A stretch of 64,000 nt of DNA from Pseudomonas sp. 8Z (GTDB lineage Bacteria > Pseudomonadota > Gammaproteobacteria > Pseudomonadales > Pseudomonadaceae): NCBI RefSeq assembly GCF_902506535.1, contig NZ_LR733827.1:1-64000 (forward strand), written 5' to 3'. The position numbers and the translations under genes are program-made. The notes under the pieces are model-generated. The model was not told the DNA's origin, ran no database searches, and worked only from the letters and a program-made list of their open reading frames with translations. Below are positions 17,327 to 26,437 of the stretch, piece after piece (positions within the stretch are counted from its first letter, which is position 1; each line of letters starts with the position of its first letter).

Positions 17327-17343
17327 GGCAAGTCTTGTGCCAA
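17327..17343 (-). promoter_or_regulatory. sigma-54 promoter of the ToxR-like gene
   Basis: On the minus strand TTGGCACAAGACTTGCC gives TGGCAC-N5-TTGC with correct GG-N10-GC spacing, about 80 bases upstream of the start at 17246. The regulator pair therefore appears to be RpoN-controlled like the fliD and flgB operons. Confidence 0.75.
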
Positions 17344-17473
17344 TGCTGCTGAGTCATTGATGACTGAAAGTCGCACTACAGTGGCATGAAAAGTCTCTGG
17401 CCGTCATCCGACGGATGATTAAGAATCTCACTAAGTTTTCTGTGGCGTTGGGCGCGAAATTGGCACCACCAAT

Positions 17474-17498
17474 GAAAACGCCCCGCATGAGCGGGGCG
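17474..17498 (-). terminator. terminator of the downstream flagellin gene
   Basis: On the minus strand CGCCCCGC-TCAT-GCGGGGCG is followed by TTTTCATT. It lies just past the stop of the flagellin at 17535 and separates it from the ToxR-like gene. Confidence 0.85.
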
Positions 17499-17534
17499 CT
17501 TGGGGGCGATGGATCGCCGCGGATGACGCAGCAA

Positions 17535-18446
17535 TCAGCCCAGCAGGGACATGACCATGCTCGGCATCTGGCCGGCTTGTTGCAGCATGGAGATGCCGGA
17601 CTGCATGAGCATGCTGTTTTTGGTCATGTTGGCGCTTTCCTTGGCGAAGTCGGCATCCATGATGCGACCTTTGGCCATGTCGGTGTTGTCCTTCATGTTC
17701 GCCAGGTTGTTGGAGGTGTGGTTCAGGCGGTTGATGTTGGCGCCGAAGTCAGCACGCAGCGAGCCGATGTCGTCCAGCGCATCACTCAGGGTGTCGATCA
17801 TCGCGTTGGCGTTGGTGTTGAGCGCGGTGTCCGGGTCGTCAGTGCTGGCCAGCTCTGTCCCAGTGACGGTGTCGTCGCTGAACGTATCGGAAATGGCGGC
17901 CAGGGAGGTGCCCAGCGTGCTCAGCTTGGCGCTGACGTCCAACTCCAGGGTTTCAGCCGAGCTGGCGCCGATCTGGAAGTTGACGGCAGCGGACAGCTTG
18001 CCATTGGAGCCGTCGACAGTGGTGCCGTCGCTGAACAGGTTTTCACCGGCGTACTTGGTGTTCTTGATGATGTTGGCCATTTCCTTGCCAAGCTCGTCGT
18101 ACTCGCCTTGCAGGGCGATCAGGTCGGCGCCGCTGTTGGTGGCGTTGGACGCTTGGGTGGCCAGATCCTTCATGCGCTGGACGATATCGGTCATCTCGCT
18201 GAACGCGCCTTCGGCGGTTTGCAGCAGGGAGGTAGCGTCACCGGTGTTGCGCATGGCCACGTCCATACCGCGCGATTGCGCGTTCAGGCGGGTGGCGATT
18301 TGCAGGCCGGCGGCATCGTCAGCGGCGCTGTTGATGCGAAAGCCAGTGCCCAGGCGCTGTTGGTTGGTGCCCAGGGCGTTGTTGGTTTTACCCAGGTTGG
18401 TTTGGGTAACCAGCGAGGAGTAGTTGGTATGAATCGACAGAGCCAT
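17535..18446 (-). CDS. lafA: lateral flagellin, copy 2
   Basis: Structural protein of the lateral filament, 303 residues. The conserved flagellin N-terminal D0/D1 region (about 1-140; MALSIHTNYSSLVTQTNL, LGTGFRINSAADDAAGLQ) and C-terminal region (about 215-303; ends MPSMVMSLLG) flank a short, variable, Asp/Thr/Ser-rich centre of about 75 residues, so outer domains are minimal. It shares almost all of its terminal sequence with the next flagellin gene upstream; the last 210 bases differ by about one base. The exported C-terminus is the expected FliS site. ATTCC-rich leader with GAAGGA before the ATG. Confidence 0.93.
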   Translation of the reverse strand: MALSIHTNYSSLVTQTNLGKTNNALGTNQQRLGTGFRINSAADDAAGLQIATRLNAQSRGMDVAMRNTGDATSLLQTAEGAFSEMTDIVQRMKDLATQASNATNSGADLIALQGEYDELGKEMANIIKNTKYAGENLFSDGTTVDGSNGKLSAAVNFQIGASSAETLELDVSAKLSTLGTSLAAISDTFSDDTVTGTELASTDDPDTALNTNANAMIDTLSDALDDIGSLRADFGANINRLNHTSNNLANMKDNTDMAKGRIMDADFAKESANMTKNSMLMQSGISMLQQAGQMPSMVMSLLG

Positions 18447-18557
18447 GTGGATATTCCTTCGTGTGTGAGCGCCAGTGCCTGAGCCTCTTGCGGGAGGGGC
18501 GACGGCGAGTGGCGCTTACATAAGTCGAGAGTGAGCGTGCGTGTGGCGATGTAAGCC

Positions 18558-18579
18558 AGAAGGCGCAACTTCTTGCGCC
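18558..18579 (-). terminator. hairpin between the two flagellin genes
   Basis: On the minus strand GGCGCAA-GAAG-TTGCGCC is followed by TTCTGG. The T-tract is weak, so termination may be partial and the two flagellin genes may be partly co-transcribed. Confidence 0.5.
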
Positions 18580-18589
18580 ATTCGAGCAA

Positions 18590-19429
18590 TCAGCCCAGCA
18601 GGGACATGACCATGCTCGGCATTTGGCCGGCTTGTTGCAGCATGGAGATGCCGGACTGCATGAGCATGCTGTTTTTGGTCATGTTGGCGCTTTCCTTGGC
18701 GAAGTCGGCATCCATGATGCGACCTTTGGCCATGTCGGTGTTGTCCTTCATGTTCGCCAGGTTGTTGGAGGTGTGGTTCAGGCGGTTGATGTTGGCGCCC
18801 AGTTGCGAACGCAGAGTGCCGACGGCGTCCAGCGCGGTTTCCAGCTCGTCCATGGCACTACCAGCGTTGGTCGCGTCATCAAGGGTTTCGGCCTTGACGG
18901 TGGTGATCGCGCCGGTGACGGCAGTGAGGTTGGTGCTGGCGTTGAACGACAGGGTTTCGGCGCTGCTGGAGCCAATCTGGAAGTTCATTGCAGCAGTCAG
19001 CTTGCCACCGGCAGCGAACAGGTTTTCGCCCGCGTACTTGGTGTTGCTGATGATGTTGGTCAGCTCGTTGCCCAGCTCGTCGAACTCGGACTTCAGGGAC
19101 GCGCGGTCGTCGTCACTGTTGGTGTCGTTCGCTGCCTGAGTGGCCAGATCCTTCATGCGCTGCATGATGTCGGTCATTTCGCTGAAGGCGCCTTCAGCGG
19201 TCTGCAGCAGGGAGATGGAGTCGCCAGTGTTGCGCATGGCTACGTCCATGCCGCGCGATTGGGCGTCCAGACGAGTGGCGATCTGCAGGCCGGCAGCGTC
19301 GTCGGCGGCGCTGTTGATACGGAAGCCAGTACCCAGGCGCTGTTGGTTGGTGCCCAGGGCGTTGTTGGTCTTACCCAGGTTGGTTTGGGTAACGAGCGAG
19401 GAGTAGTTGGTATGAATCGACAGAGCCAT
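18590..19429 (-). CDS. lafA: lateral flagellin, copy 1
   Basis: 279-residue flagellin, 24 residues shorter than its tandem neighbour; the difference lies in the centre (about 140-200), which here is Ala/Thr-rich. Both ends are conserved flagellin D0/D1. N- and C-termini are nearly identical to copy 2. A duplication followed by divergence of the surface-exposed middle is likely. It lies 140 bases upstream of copy 2, with AAGGAATCTCTCC before the ATG. Confidence 0.93.
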   Translation of the reverse strand: MALSIHTNYSSLVTQTNLGKTNNALGTNQQRLGTGFRINSAADDAAGLQIATRLDAQSRGMDVAMRNTGDSISLLQTAEGAFSEMTDIMQRMKDLATQAANDTNSDDDRASLKSEFDELGNELTNIISNTKYAGENLFAAGGKLTAAMNFQIGSSSAETLSFNASTNLTAVTGAITTVKAETLDDATNAGSAMDELETALDAVGTLRSQLGANINRLNHTSNNLANMKDNTDMAKGRIMDADFAKESANMTKNSMLMQSGISMLQQAGQMPSMVMSLLG

Positions 19430-19571
19430 GGAGAGATTCCTTCAGTTAAATGAAGCTGGCTGTGATTGCCTGCTGTAGGTGAAGGGCGACCGGCTCTTGG
19501 CGCTGCTTAAATGACGGTGCAGATTTTTCTGCAGGATCGATTTTCTGGGGACGCGGTGCGCTCGCCGCGAT

Positions 19572-19599
19572 AAAAAACGGCGACCCGAGGGTCGCCGTT
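19572..19599 (-). terminator. terminator of the rubredoxin gene
   Basis: On the minus strand AACGGCGACCC-TC-GGGTCGCCGTT is followed by TTTTATC. It lies just after the rubredoxin stop and separates that gene from flagellin copy 1. Confidence 0.85.
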
Positions 19600-19615
19600 G
19601 TGTCGCGTTGAGCGA

Positions 19616-19783
19616 TCAGCCAATCTCGATCATCTCGAAGTCCAGCTTGCCGACGCCGCAGTCGGGGCATAGCCAGTCTTGCGGTACATCTTCCCAGCGG
19701 GTGCCGGGAGCGATGCCGTCATCCGGCCAGCCTTCACGCTCGTCATAGATCAGTCCACAGACTACGCATTGCCACTTTTTCAT
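19616..19783 (-). CDS. rubredoxin
   Basis: A small electron carrier with one iron in a Cys4 site, 55 residues. Both knuckles are present (CVVCG near residue 6 and CPDCG near residue 39), as is the aromatic core (Trp4, Tyr13, Trp20). In Pseudomonas rubredoxins feed alkane hydroxylases or help oxygen detoxification. A rubredoxin pair lies next to glc in P. aeruginosa; only one copy is seen here, and no rubredoxin reductase. It is too short for many gene callers, but the motifs are unambiguous. Confidence 0.9.
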   Translation of the reverse strand: MKKWQCVVCGLIYDEREGWPDDGIAPGTRWEDVPQDWLCPDCGVGKLDFEMIEIG

Positions 19784-19888
19784 CTCGACCTCGGGTGCAT
19801 CTCACGGTGTCGGCACGCTACCGTAATTGCGCTGGGGCGCCAAGCTGGCGGACGGCAATCGCCCGCCAGCGTCTACCTTGGCTGGCCG

Positions 19889-21589
19889 TCAGCGGCTGGC
19901 CAGCAGTGGATCGCTGATGCCGATGAGGTACAGGCTGACCAGTGCAATGCTACCGGCCATGGCCAGGTAGTAGAGCGTCGGCAGTATGGTCTTGCGCAGG
20001 GTGATGCCTTCGCGTCCGAGTAGGCCGACAGTCGCCGAGGCCGCTACCACGTTGTGAATGGCGATCATGTTGCCTGCTGCCGCGCCCACCGATTGCAGCG
20101 CCACCATCATCGCCCCGGAAACCCCCAGCAGTTCGGCAGCGTTGTACTGGAACTGCGCCAGCATCAGGTTGGACACGGTGTTGGAGCCAGCGATGAAGGC
20201 GCCCAGCGCACCCACGGCCGGGGCGAAGAATGGATAGATGCCACCGACGCTGTCGGCCACCAGTTGCGCCATGGCCACCGGCATCGACGCCAGATCGCTA
20301 CCGTTGACCCCGGAGTTGATCAGGATACGCACCATGGGAATGGTGAAGATCAGCACGAAGCCGGCGCCGAGCAGGGTCTTACTCGACTCGCCCACCGCCG
20401 CCTTGAGTTCGGGTAAGCGCATGCGGTGGATGAAGAAGGTCACCAGCACCACCATGCACAGGATGCCCCCCGGCAGATACAGCGGCTCGATGGTGCCGGA
20501 CACGCCGGTTTCGCCGAGGATGTCCTTCCAGCCGAAGCTCAGGCTCATCAGCGCCGCTTTCACCTCGGGGAAGGTACGCGAGATCACCAGAAACACGGCG
20601 AGCAGCAGATACGGTGCCCAGGCCATGGGCACCGAAATTGGTGCCTTGCCCGCCACCTCGTCGAGCTTCATCTCGATCTTGCCCATCCACTCCGCTGGCC
20701 AGTCCTTGGCCTCGGCGAAGTCCCAGGTGTCCTTCGGCAGCAGGAAGCCGGTCTTGGCCGCCGGCACGACGATGGCTAGGCCGACCAGGGCGCCGATCAT
20801 CGAAGGGAATTCCGGGCCGAGGAACACGCCGGCTGCCATGTACGGCAGGGAGAAGGCGAACGCGGTGAAGAGGGCGAACGGCGCGATGGCCAGGCCTTCC
20901 TTCCAGCTCTGATTCTTGCCGAAGAAGCGCGTCATGATCATCACCATGATCAGCGGCATCAGCAGGCCGATCAGGCCGTGAGTGATGGCGACGCGCGAGT
21001 AGATCAGGTGGAAGAAGGTTTCCCAGGTGCTGCCGTTGGCCACCAGTTGTTCGGTCAGGCCGGTTTTGTCCAGGCCCGCGCCAACGCCGACGAGAATCGG
21101 CGTACCCACCGCACCGAACGACACCGGCGTGGATTGCACCATCATCCCCAGTACCACTGCGGCTAGGGCCGGGAAGCCCAGGGCCACCAGAAGCGGCGCG
21201 GCCACTGCGGCCGGGGTGCCGAAGCCGGAGGCGCCCTCGATAAAGCAGCCGAACAGCCAGGCGACGATCAGCGCCTGCACGCGGCGGTCCGGGCTGATAT
21301 TGGAGAACCCCCGGCGAATCGCCGCGATGCCGCCGGAGTGCTTGAGGGTATTGAGCAGCAGGATGGCGCCGAAGATGATCCACAGGATCGAGGCTGTGAG
21401 AATCAGCCCTTGCAGGCTGGACGCGATGACCCGGTTGAGGGACATATCCCAAGCCAGCAAACCGATCAGGGCGGTGAGGACGAACACCAGCGGCATCGCG
21501 TACTTGGCCGGCCAGCGAAAGCCGATCAACAGCACACCCGCTAGCACCAGCGGCACGAAGGCCAGGATGGACAGCAGCGTTTGACTCAT
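19889..21589 (-). CDS. glcA: glycolate/L-lactate permease GlcA (LctP family)
   Basis: Inner-membrane 2-hydroxy-acid:H+ symporter of 566 residues with about 12-14 hydrophobic helices. LctP-family features include [19 protein letters not shown] near the start, [19 protein letters not shown], and [19 protein letters not shown] near residue 450. Sequence alone would not separate lactate from glycolate permeases. The operon order glcD-E-F-G-B-A is the same as in E. coli, where glcA is the glycolate permease, so glycolate is the likely main substrate. It is last in the operon, about 300 bases after glcB. Confidence 0.88.
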   Translation of the reverse strand: MSQTLLSILAFVPLVLAGVLLIGFRWPAKYAMPLVFVLTALIGLLAWDMSLNRVIASSLQGLILTASILWIIFGAILLLNTLKHSGGIAAIRRGFSNISPDRRVQALIVAWLFGCFIEGASGFGTPAAVAAPLLVALGFPALAAVVLGMMVQSTPVSFGAVGTPILVGVGAGLDKTGLTEQLVANGSTWETFFHLIYSRVAITHGLIGLLMPLIMVMIMTRFFGKNQSWKEGLAIAPFALFTAFAFSLPYMAAGVFLGPEFPSMIGALVGLAIVVPAAKTGFLLPKDTWDFAEAKDWPAEWMGKIEMKLDEVAGKAPISVPMAWAPYLLLAVFLVISRTFPEVKAALMSLSFGWKDILGETGVSGTIEPLYLPGGILCMVVLVTFFIHRMRLPELKAAVGESSKTLLGAGFVLIFTIPMVRILINSGVNGSDLASMPVAMAQLVADSVGGIYPFFAPAVGALGAFIAGSNTVSNLMLAQFQYNAAELLGVSGAMMVALQSVGAAAGNMIAIHNVVAASATVGLLGREGITLRKTILPTLYYLAMAGSIALVSLYLIGISDPLLASR

Positions 21590-21720
21590 GGGTTGGTTCC
21601 TTCTTTTTCTTGTGAACCACAGTTTCCGGGGCTACCCGGTGCCACGCATCTGGAAGGGCCGGGCGCTGCGGCGCCGACCTTTCCGCGAGCCGCGACGGCA
21701 GCCGCCGCGCTCATGCTCGA

Positions 21721-21751
21721 AAGCCCCGACGGTCAGCAACCGTCGGGGCTT
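21721..21751 (-). terminator. strong hairpin between glcB and glcA
   Basis: AAGCCCCGACGGT and ACCGTCGGGGCTT (21721-21733, 21739-21751) form a perfect 13-bp stem. On the minus strand only TTTCG follows, so it may attenuate rather than fully stop transcription into glcA. Confidence 0.5.
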
Positions 21752-21802
21752 GTTACTGCTCAGTGGAGGCTTTCAGGCCATCCACGGCTGCGAACTCGCT
21801 TT

Positions 21803-21884
21803 GTGTGGGAGGGGCTGGGCGGCATCCCGCTTTAGCCGCGACAAGCAAGCTTTAGAACGCTCGCGGCTGAAGCCCCTCCCACAG
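21803..21884. repeat. REP-type inverted repeat after glcB
   Basis: TGTGGGAGGGGCT and CGGCTGAAGCCCCTCCCACA are the outer arms. GTGGGAG...GGCTTCAGCCGCG is a common short palindromic word in Pseudomonas genomes; it recurs at 24.8-25.1 kb and near 61.04 kb. Confidence 0.65.
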
Positions 21885-21888
21885 TCGT

Positions 21889-24066
21889 TCAAACCTCCTC
21901 TTTGAAGCGCAGACGCCAGGCGTGCAGCAGCGGCTCGGTGTAACCGGACGGCTGCTCGCGGCCCTTGAACACCAGATCACTGGCGGCGCGCAAGGCGTGG
22001 GATTGCTCGACGTTCGGTACCATCTGGCGGTAGGCCGGGTCGCCGGCGTTCTGCCCGTCGACCACCTGCGCCATGCGCTGCAGCGTCTCGCGCACCTGGG
22101 CCTCGCTGACCACACCGTGATGCAGCCAGTTGGCGATGTGCTGAGCGGAAATGCGCAGCGTGGCGCGGTCTTCCATCAGGCCGACGTTGTGGATATCCGG
22201 CACCTTGGAGCAGCCCACGCCCTGTTCGACCCAGCGCACCACGTAGCCGAGGATGCCCTGGCAGTTGTTTTCCAGCTCCTGCTGGATTTCGCTGGCGCTC
22301 CACGGCCGTTCGGCGCTGACCGGCACACTGAGCAGCTCGCTCAGCAGGCTGTCGCGCTGGCTGGTCAGGTCGATCAGCTCCAGCTCGCTCTGCACCGCCT
22401 GCACGTCGATCTGGTGATAGTGCAGGGCGTGCAGCACGGCGGCGGTCGGTGATGGCACCCAGGCGGTGTTGGCGCCGGCTTTCGGGTGGCCGATCTTCTG
22501 TTCGAGCATGGCCGCCATCAGATCCGGCATGGCCCACATGCCCTTGCCGATCTGCGCCTTGCCACGCAGCCCGCAGGCCAGGCCGACCAGCACGTTATTG
22601 CGCTCGTAGGCCTGGATCCAGGCGCTGGATTTCATGTCGCCCTTGCGCAGCATGGCGCCGGCTTCCATGGCGGTGTGCATCTCGTCGCCGGTGCGGTCGA
22701 GAAAACCGGTGTTGATGAAGGCCACGCGCGCGCTGGCCGCCTCGATGCAGGCCTTGAGGTTGACGCTGGTGCGCCGCTCCTCGTCCATGATGCCCATTTT
22801 CAGGGTATTGGCTGGCAGGCTCAGCAGTTGCTCGACGCGCCCGAACAGCTCGCTGGCGAACGCCACTTCGGCGGGGCCGTGCATCTTAGGTTTGACGATA
22901 TAGACGCTGCCGGTGCGCGAGTTGCCACGGCGCTGCAGATCATGCAGGGCGATCAGGCTGGTGACCACGGCATCGAGAATGCCCTCGGGAATTTCCAAGC
23001 CTTCGCCGTCGAGGATCGCCGGGTTGCTCATCAGGTGGCCGACGTTGCGCACCAACAGCAGCGAACGGCCATGCAGGGTCAGTTCGCTGCCATCAGCGGC
23101 GGTGTAGACGCGATCCGGGTTGAGGTGGCGGGTGATACGCTTGCCGCCCTTGTCCAGTTCCTCGGTCAGGTCGCCCTTCATCAGGCCCAGCCAGTTACGG
23201 TAGACCAGCACCTTGTCGGCGGCGTCGACGGCGGCCACCGAGTCTTCGCAGTCCATGATGGTCGACAGCGCCGCTTCCATCAGCACGTCCTTGACTCCGG
23301 CGGCGTCAGTGCGACCGATGGGGCTGCTGGCGTCGATCTGGATTTCGAAGTGCAGGCCGTTGTTCTTCAGCAGCACGGCGCTCGGCGTGGCCGCCTTGCC
23401 CTGGAAGCCAACGAACTTCTCCGCTTGCGCCAGCGAGGTCTGCGCGCCGCTGCTCAGGGTCACCTGCAACTGGCCGGCGACCACCGCGTAGGCGCAGGCT
23501 TCGGCGTGCGAGCCCTGGGCCAGCGGCGCGGCCTGGTCGAGGAAGGCGCGGGCGAAGGCGATCACCTTGGCGCCGCGCACTTCGTTATAGCCCGGCCCCT
23601 TGCTGGCGCCACCTTCTTCGCTGATGGCGTCGGTGCCGTACAGGGCGTCGTACAGCGAGCCCCAGCGGGCATTGGCAGCGTTCAGCGCGTAGCGGGCGTT
23701 CATCACCGGCACCACTAATTGCGGGCCGGCCTGGCTGGCAATTTCGCTGTCGACGTTAGATGTGCTCGCCTTGACGGTCTGCGGTTGCGGCAGCAGATAA
23801 CCGATGGATTCGAGAAAGGCGCGGTAGGCGGCCATGTCGCGAATCGGCCCTGGGTTGGCGCGGTGCCAGGTGTCCAGCTCGCTCTGCAGGCGATCGCGCT
23901 CGGCCAGTAAGGCGCGGTTGCGTGGCGCCAGGTCATGCACCAGGGCGTCGAAACCGCTCCAGAAGGCCGCCGCTTCGATACCGCTGCCGGGCAGCACTTC
24001 GCTTTCGATGAATTGCTTGAGCTCGGCGGCCACTTGCAGGCGCTGACATTGCACGCGTTCGGTCAT
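21889..24066 (-). CDS. glcB: malate synthase G
   Basis: Condenses glyoxylate with acetyl-CoA to malate in the cytosol, the last step of glycolate assimilation. 725 residues, the normal size of the monomeric G isoform. Characteristic segments include [49 protein letters not shown] and [11 protein letters not shown]. It is fifth in the glcDEFGBA operon. The GAGAACAGCAAC leader gives an acceptable ribosome site. Confidence 0.96.
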   Translation of the reverse strand: MTERVQCQRLQVAAELKQFIESEVLPGSGIEAAAFWSGFDALVHDLAPRNRALLAERDRLQSELDTWHRANPGPIRDMAAYRAFLESIGYLLPQPQTVKASTSNVDSEIASQAGPQLVVPVMNARYALNAANARWGSLYDALYGTDAISEEGGASKGPGYNEVRGAKVIAFARAFLDQAAPLAQGSHAEACAYAVVAGQLQVTLSSGAQTSLAQAEKFVGFQGKAATPSAVLLKNNGLHFEIQIDASSPIGRTDAAGVKDVLMEAALSTIMDCEDSVAAVDAADKVLVYRNWLGLMKGDLTEELDKGGKRITRHLNPDRVYTAADGSELTLHGRSLLLVRNVGHLMSNPAILDGEGLEIPEGILDAVVTSLIALHDLQRRGNSRTGSVYIVKPKMHGPAEVAFASELFGRVEQLLSLPANTLKMGIMDEERRTSVNLKACIEAASARVAFINTGFLDRTGDEMHTAMEAGAMLRKGDMKSSAWIQAYERNNVLVGLACGLRGKAQIGKGMWAMPDLMAAMLEQKIGHPKAGANTAWVPSPTAAVLHALHYHQIDVQAVQSELELIDLTSQRDSLLSELLSVPVSAERPWSASEIQQELENNCQGILGYVVRWVEQGVGCSKVPDIHNVGLMEDRATLRISAQHIANWLHHGVVSEAQVRETLQRMAQVVDGQNAGDPAYRQMVPNVEQSHALRAASDLVFKGREQPSGYTEPLLHAWRLRFKEEV

Positions 24067-24252
24067 GTTGCTGTTCTCCTGTCTGCATCCGGTTGACTGG
24101 GATGCCTATAAATATCGTTTTGCCTCGATCAGTCCCTTCGTCCCTTTGGCGGAGGATTAGGGCGGGCCGCGCACGGAGAGAAATAGCGGTATTTCGCGTC
24201 GCTTCCAGCCCTCTCCCCCAAGCGGGAGAGGGGAGAAAACGATAGGTGCTGC

Positions 24253-24651
24253 TTACAGCACCGCTATCCCCGCCTTGGCTACTTGCGCGTCCTGTTCGGC
24301 CTTGACCCCGGACACACCCACGGCGCCGACCACCTGCCCTTCGACCACGATCGGTACACCGCCTTCGAGCGAGGTGATCAGCGGCGCGCTGATAAAGGCA
24401 GTGCGACCGCCGTTGACCATGTCCTCGTAGCCCTTGGTTTCGCGGCGGCCAAGGGCGGCGCTGCGGGCCTTCTCGGTGGCGATATAGGCGCCGATGGGCG
24501 CGCAGCCATCGAGGCGTTCCAGTGCCAGCGGGTGGCCGCCATCGTCGACCACGGCGATGCTCACGGCCCAGCCCTGTTGCTGCGCTTCGCTGCGGGCCGC
24601 CAGGAGTATCTGGGCGACTTCGTTCTGGCTGAGTACGGCTTTGCTTTGCAT
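24253..24651 (-). CDS. glcG: GlcG/HbpS-family protein
   Basis: 132-residue GlcG/HbpS (DUF336) protein, a small alpha/beta fold found with glycolate oxidase genes. Segments include VSIAVVDDGGHPLALERLDG, IATEKARSAALGRR and GGVPIVVEGQVVGAVGVSG. HbpS relatives bind haem or cobalamin, but the role of GlcG in glycolate use is not settled. It lies between glcF and glcB as in E. coli, separated from glcF by a 565-base repeat-rich gap. Confidence 0.88.
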   Translation of the reverse strand: MQSKAVLSQNEVAQILLAARSEAQQQGWAVSIAVVDDGGHPLALERLDGCAPIGAYIATEKARSAALGRRETKGYEDMVNGGRTAFISAPLITSLEGGVPIVVEGQVVGAVGVSGVKAEQDAQVAKAGIAVL

Positions 24652-24715
24652 GGCATACCTCGTGTTCTTGGCTTTTTCGCCCCTCTCCCGTTGACATGAG
24701 AGGGTGTTCAGTTGC

Positions 24716-24773
24716 GTAGCCCGGATGCAATCCGGGGATATCTGGCACCTTTCCCGGATCGCATCCGGGCTAC
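24716..24773. repeat. GTAGCCCGGATGCAATCCGGG-type inverted repeat
   Basis: GTAGCCCGGATGCAATCCGG at the left pairs with CCCGGATCGCATCCGGGCTAC at the right. The same element occurs at 34521-34571 between flgF and flgG. It abuts the tandem array that follows. Confidence 0.8.
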
Positions 24774-25203
24774 CGGGAAATCACCGTGGGAGCGGCTTCA
24801 GCCGCGATAACAGCTCGCCGCTAAAGCGCCTCCTACAGGCGGTCTCATTCTTTACATCCACCGCTTTGGTGGATCGATGAAGCGTGATCCACCCTACGGT
24901 TAGTCGCGTAGCCCGTCGGGCTACCGGGAAATCACCGTGGGAGCGGCTTCAGCCGCGATAACAGCTCGCCGCTAAAGCACCTCCCACAGGCGGTCTCATT
25001 CTTTACATCCACCGCTTTGGTGGATCGATGAAGCGTGATCCACCCTACGGTTAGTCGCGTAGCCCCGTCGGGCTACCGGGAAATCACCGTGGGAGCGGCT
25101 TCAGCCGCGATAACAGCTCGCCGCTAAAGCACCTCCCACAGGCGGTCTCATTCTTTACATCCACCGCTTTGGTGGATCGGTGAAGCGTGATCCACCCTAC
25201 GGT
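24770..25203. repeat. tandem array of three 151-152 bp mosaic REP units between glcF and glcG
   Basis: Unit starts (CTACCGGGAAATCACCGTGG) lie at 24770, 24921 and 25073, giving periods of 151 and 152 bases. Each unit combines three palindromic words: GTGGGAGCGGCTTCAGCCGC, GTGGATCGATGAAGCGTGATC and CGTAGCCCGTCGGGCTAC (the first unit borders the 24716 element instead). Copies differ by only a few bases, so amplification was recent or is kept homogeneous. There is no coding potential. This array makes up most of the 565-base gap; 24652-24715 holds nothing I recognise. On the RNA it would form strong stems between glcF and glcG. Confidence 0.9.
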
Positions 25204-25216
25204 CAGCGTTCGCTGG

Positions 25217-26434
25217 TCACTCCATCGCCTCCTCGACTATCTCGATCCAGTGCCGCACCGGCGTACGCCCGGCGCCGTCCAGATGGCTCTGGCAGCCGAT
25301 ATTGGCGGTGACGATGGCGTCGGGTTTGCCGCTTTCCAGGGCGTTCAATTTGTTGTCGCGAAGCTGCCGTGACAGCTCGGGCTGGGTCAGCGAATAGGTG
25401 CCGGCCGAGCCGCAGCACAGGTGGCCGTCCGGCACGGCGGTGAGGCCGAAGCCGAGGCGCGCCAGTACGCCTTCCACCGCACCGCCGAGCTTCTGCGCAT
25501 GCTGCAGGGTGCAGGGGCAATGAAAGGCCAGGCGTTGTTCGACTCTTACCTGCAGCTTTTCCAGCGCCTCGTTCTGCAGCACCTCGACCAGATCCTTGGC
25601 CAGGGCACTGACCCGCGCCGCCTTGCCCGCGTAGGCCGGATCGCCCGCGAGCAGGTGGCCGTAATCCTTGACGAAGGCACCGCAGCCGCTGGCGGTCTGC
25701 ACGATGGCCTCAATGCCGGCTTCGATGGCCGACCACCAGGCGTCGATGTTCTGCCGCGCACGTTGCAGGCCCGCTTCCTGGGCGTTGAGGTGATAGTCCA
25801 CGGCGCCGCAGCAACCGGCCTCGCGGATCGGCGTGACGCTGATGCCCAGGCGATCGAGCACGCGCGCGGTGGCGGCATTGGTATTGGGCGACAGCCCCGG
25901 TTGCACGCAGCCTTCGAGCATCAGCACGCGGCGCGTGTGCTGCGTGGTTGGGCGCGGCTTGGCCGGGCGAATCTCGCGCGGCAGCTTGGCCTTGAGCGCG
26001 GTCGGCAGCAGTGGGCGCAGGGCCAGGCCGGTCTGGGTCAGCGCCTTGAACAGCGCCGGGCGTGGCACCACAGCGCGCAGGCTCTGGCGCAGTAGCTGCT
26101 GGCCTAGCGGGCGCGGCACCTGTTGTTCGGCGACCTCGCGGCCAATGTCCAGCAGGTTGTGGTACTGCACGCCGGAGGGGCAGGTGGTTTCGCAGTTGCG
26201 GCAGGTCAGGCAGCGATCCAGATGCTGCTGGGTCTTGGCGGTGACTGCGCCGCCTTCGAGCATCTGCTTGATCAGGTAAATGCGCCCGCGGGGGCCGTCC
26301 AGCTCGTCGCCGAGCACCTGATAGGTCGGGCAGGTGGCGTTGCAGAAGCCGCAATGCACGCAGGAGCGCAGGATGCGCTCTGCTTCCTCGGCGCGCGGCA
26401 GGCGCTTGGCCTGTTCACTCAGATTGGTCTGCAC
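25217..26434 (-). CDS. glcF: glycolate oxidase iron-sulfur subunit
   Basis: Electron-transfer subunit of membrane-associated glycolate oxidase (GlcDEF), 405 residues. Two 4Fe-4S motifs lie in the N-terminus: CVHCGFCNATCP (about 26-37) and CLTCRNCETTCP (about 75-86). Two Cys-rich CCG-type domains follow, with GCCGAVDYH and HLCCGSAGTY, typical of quinone-linked oxidoreductases. It starts 3 bases after glcE. Confidence 0.95.
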   Translation of the reverse strand: MQTNLSEQAKRLPRAEEAERILRSCVHCGFCNATCPTYQVLGDELDGPRGRIYLIKQMLEGGAVTAKTQQHLDRCLTCRNCETTCPSGVQYHNLLDIGREVAEQQVPRPLGQQLLRQSLRAVVPRPALFKALTQTGLALRPLLPTALKAKLPREIRPAKPRPTTQHTRRVLMLEGCVQPGLSPNTNAATARVLDRLGISVTPIREAGCCGAVDYHLNAQEAGLQRARQNIDAWWSAIEAGIEAIVQTASGCGAFVKDYGHLLAGDPAYAGKAARVSALAKDLVEVLQNEALEKLQVRVEQRLAFHCPCTLQHAQKLGGAVEGVLARLGFGLTAVPDGHLCCGSAGTYSLTQPELSRQLRDNKLNALESGKPDAIVTANIGCQSHLDGAGRTPVRHWIEIVEEAME

Positions 26435-26437
26435 GTC

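Noticed and set aside
17535..18423. Plus-strand frames across both flagellin genes, some with membrane-like translation
   Set aside because: They mirror the flagellin codons (including identical stretches in both copies) and have no ribosome sites; the minus-strand flagellins explain the sequence.
19889..21589. Naming the permease as a dedicated L-lactate permease (lctP/lldP)
   Set aside because: The sequence family covers both, but the gene ends a glcDEFGB operon in the E. coli order and no lldD gene is nearby.
24770..25203. Possible CRISPR array because of regular repeats
   Set aside because: Repeats are 151 bases long with no unique spacers; the internal words are REP palindromes.
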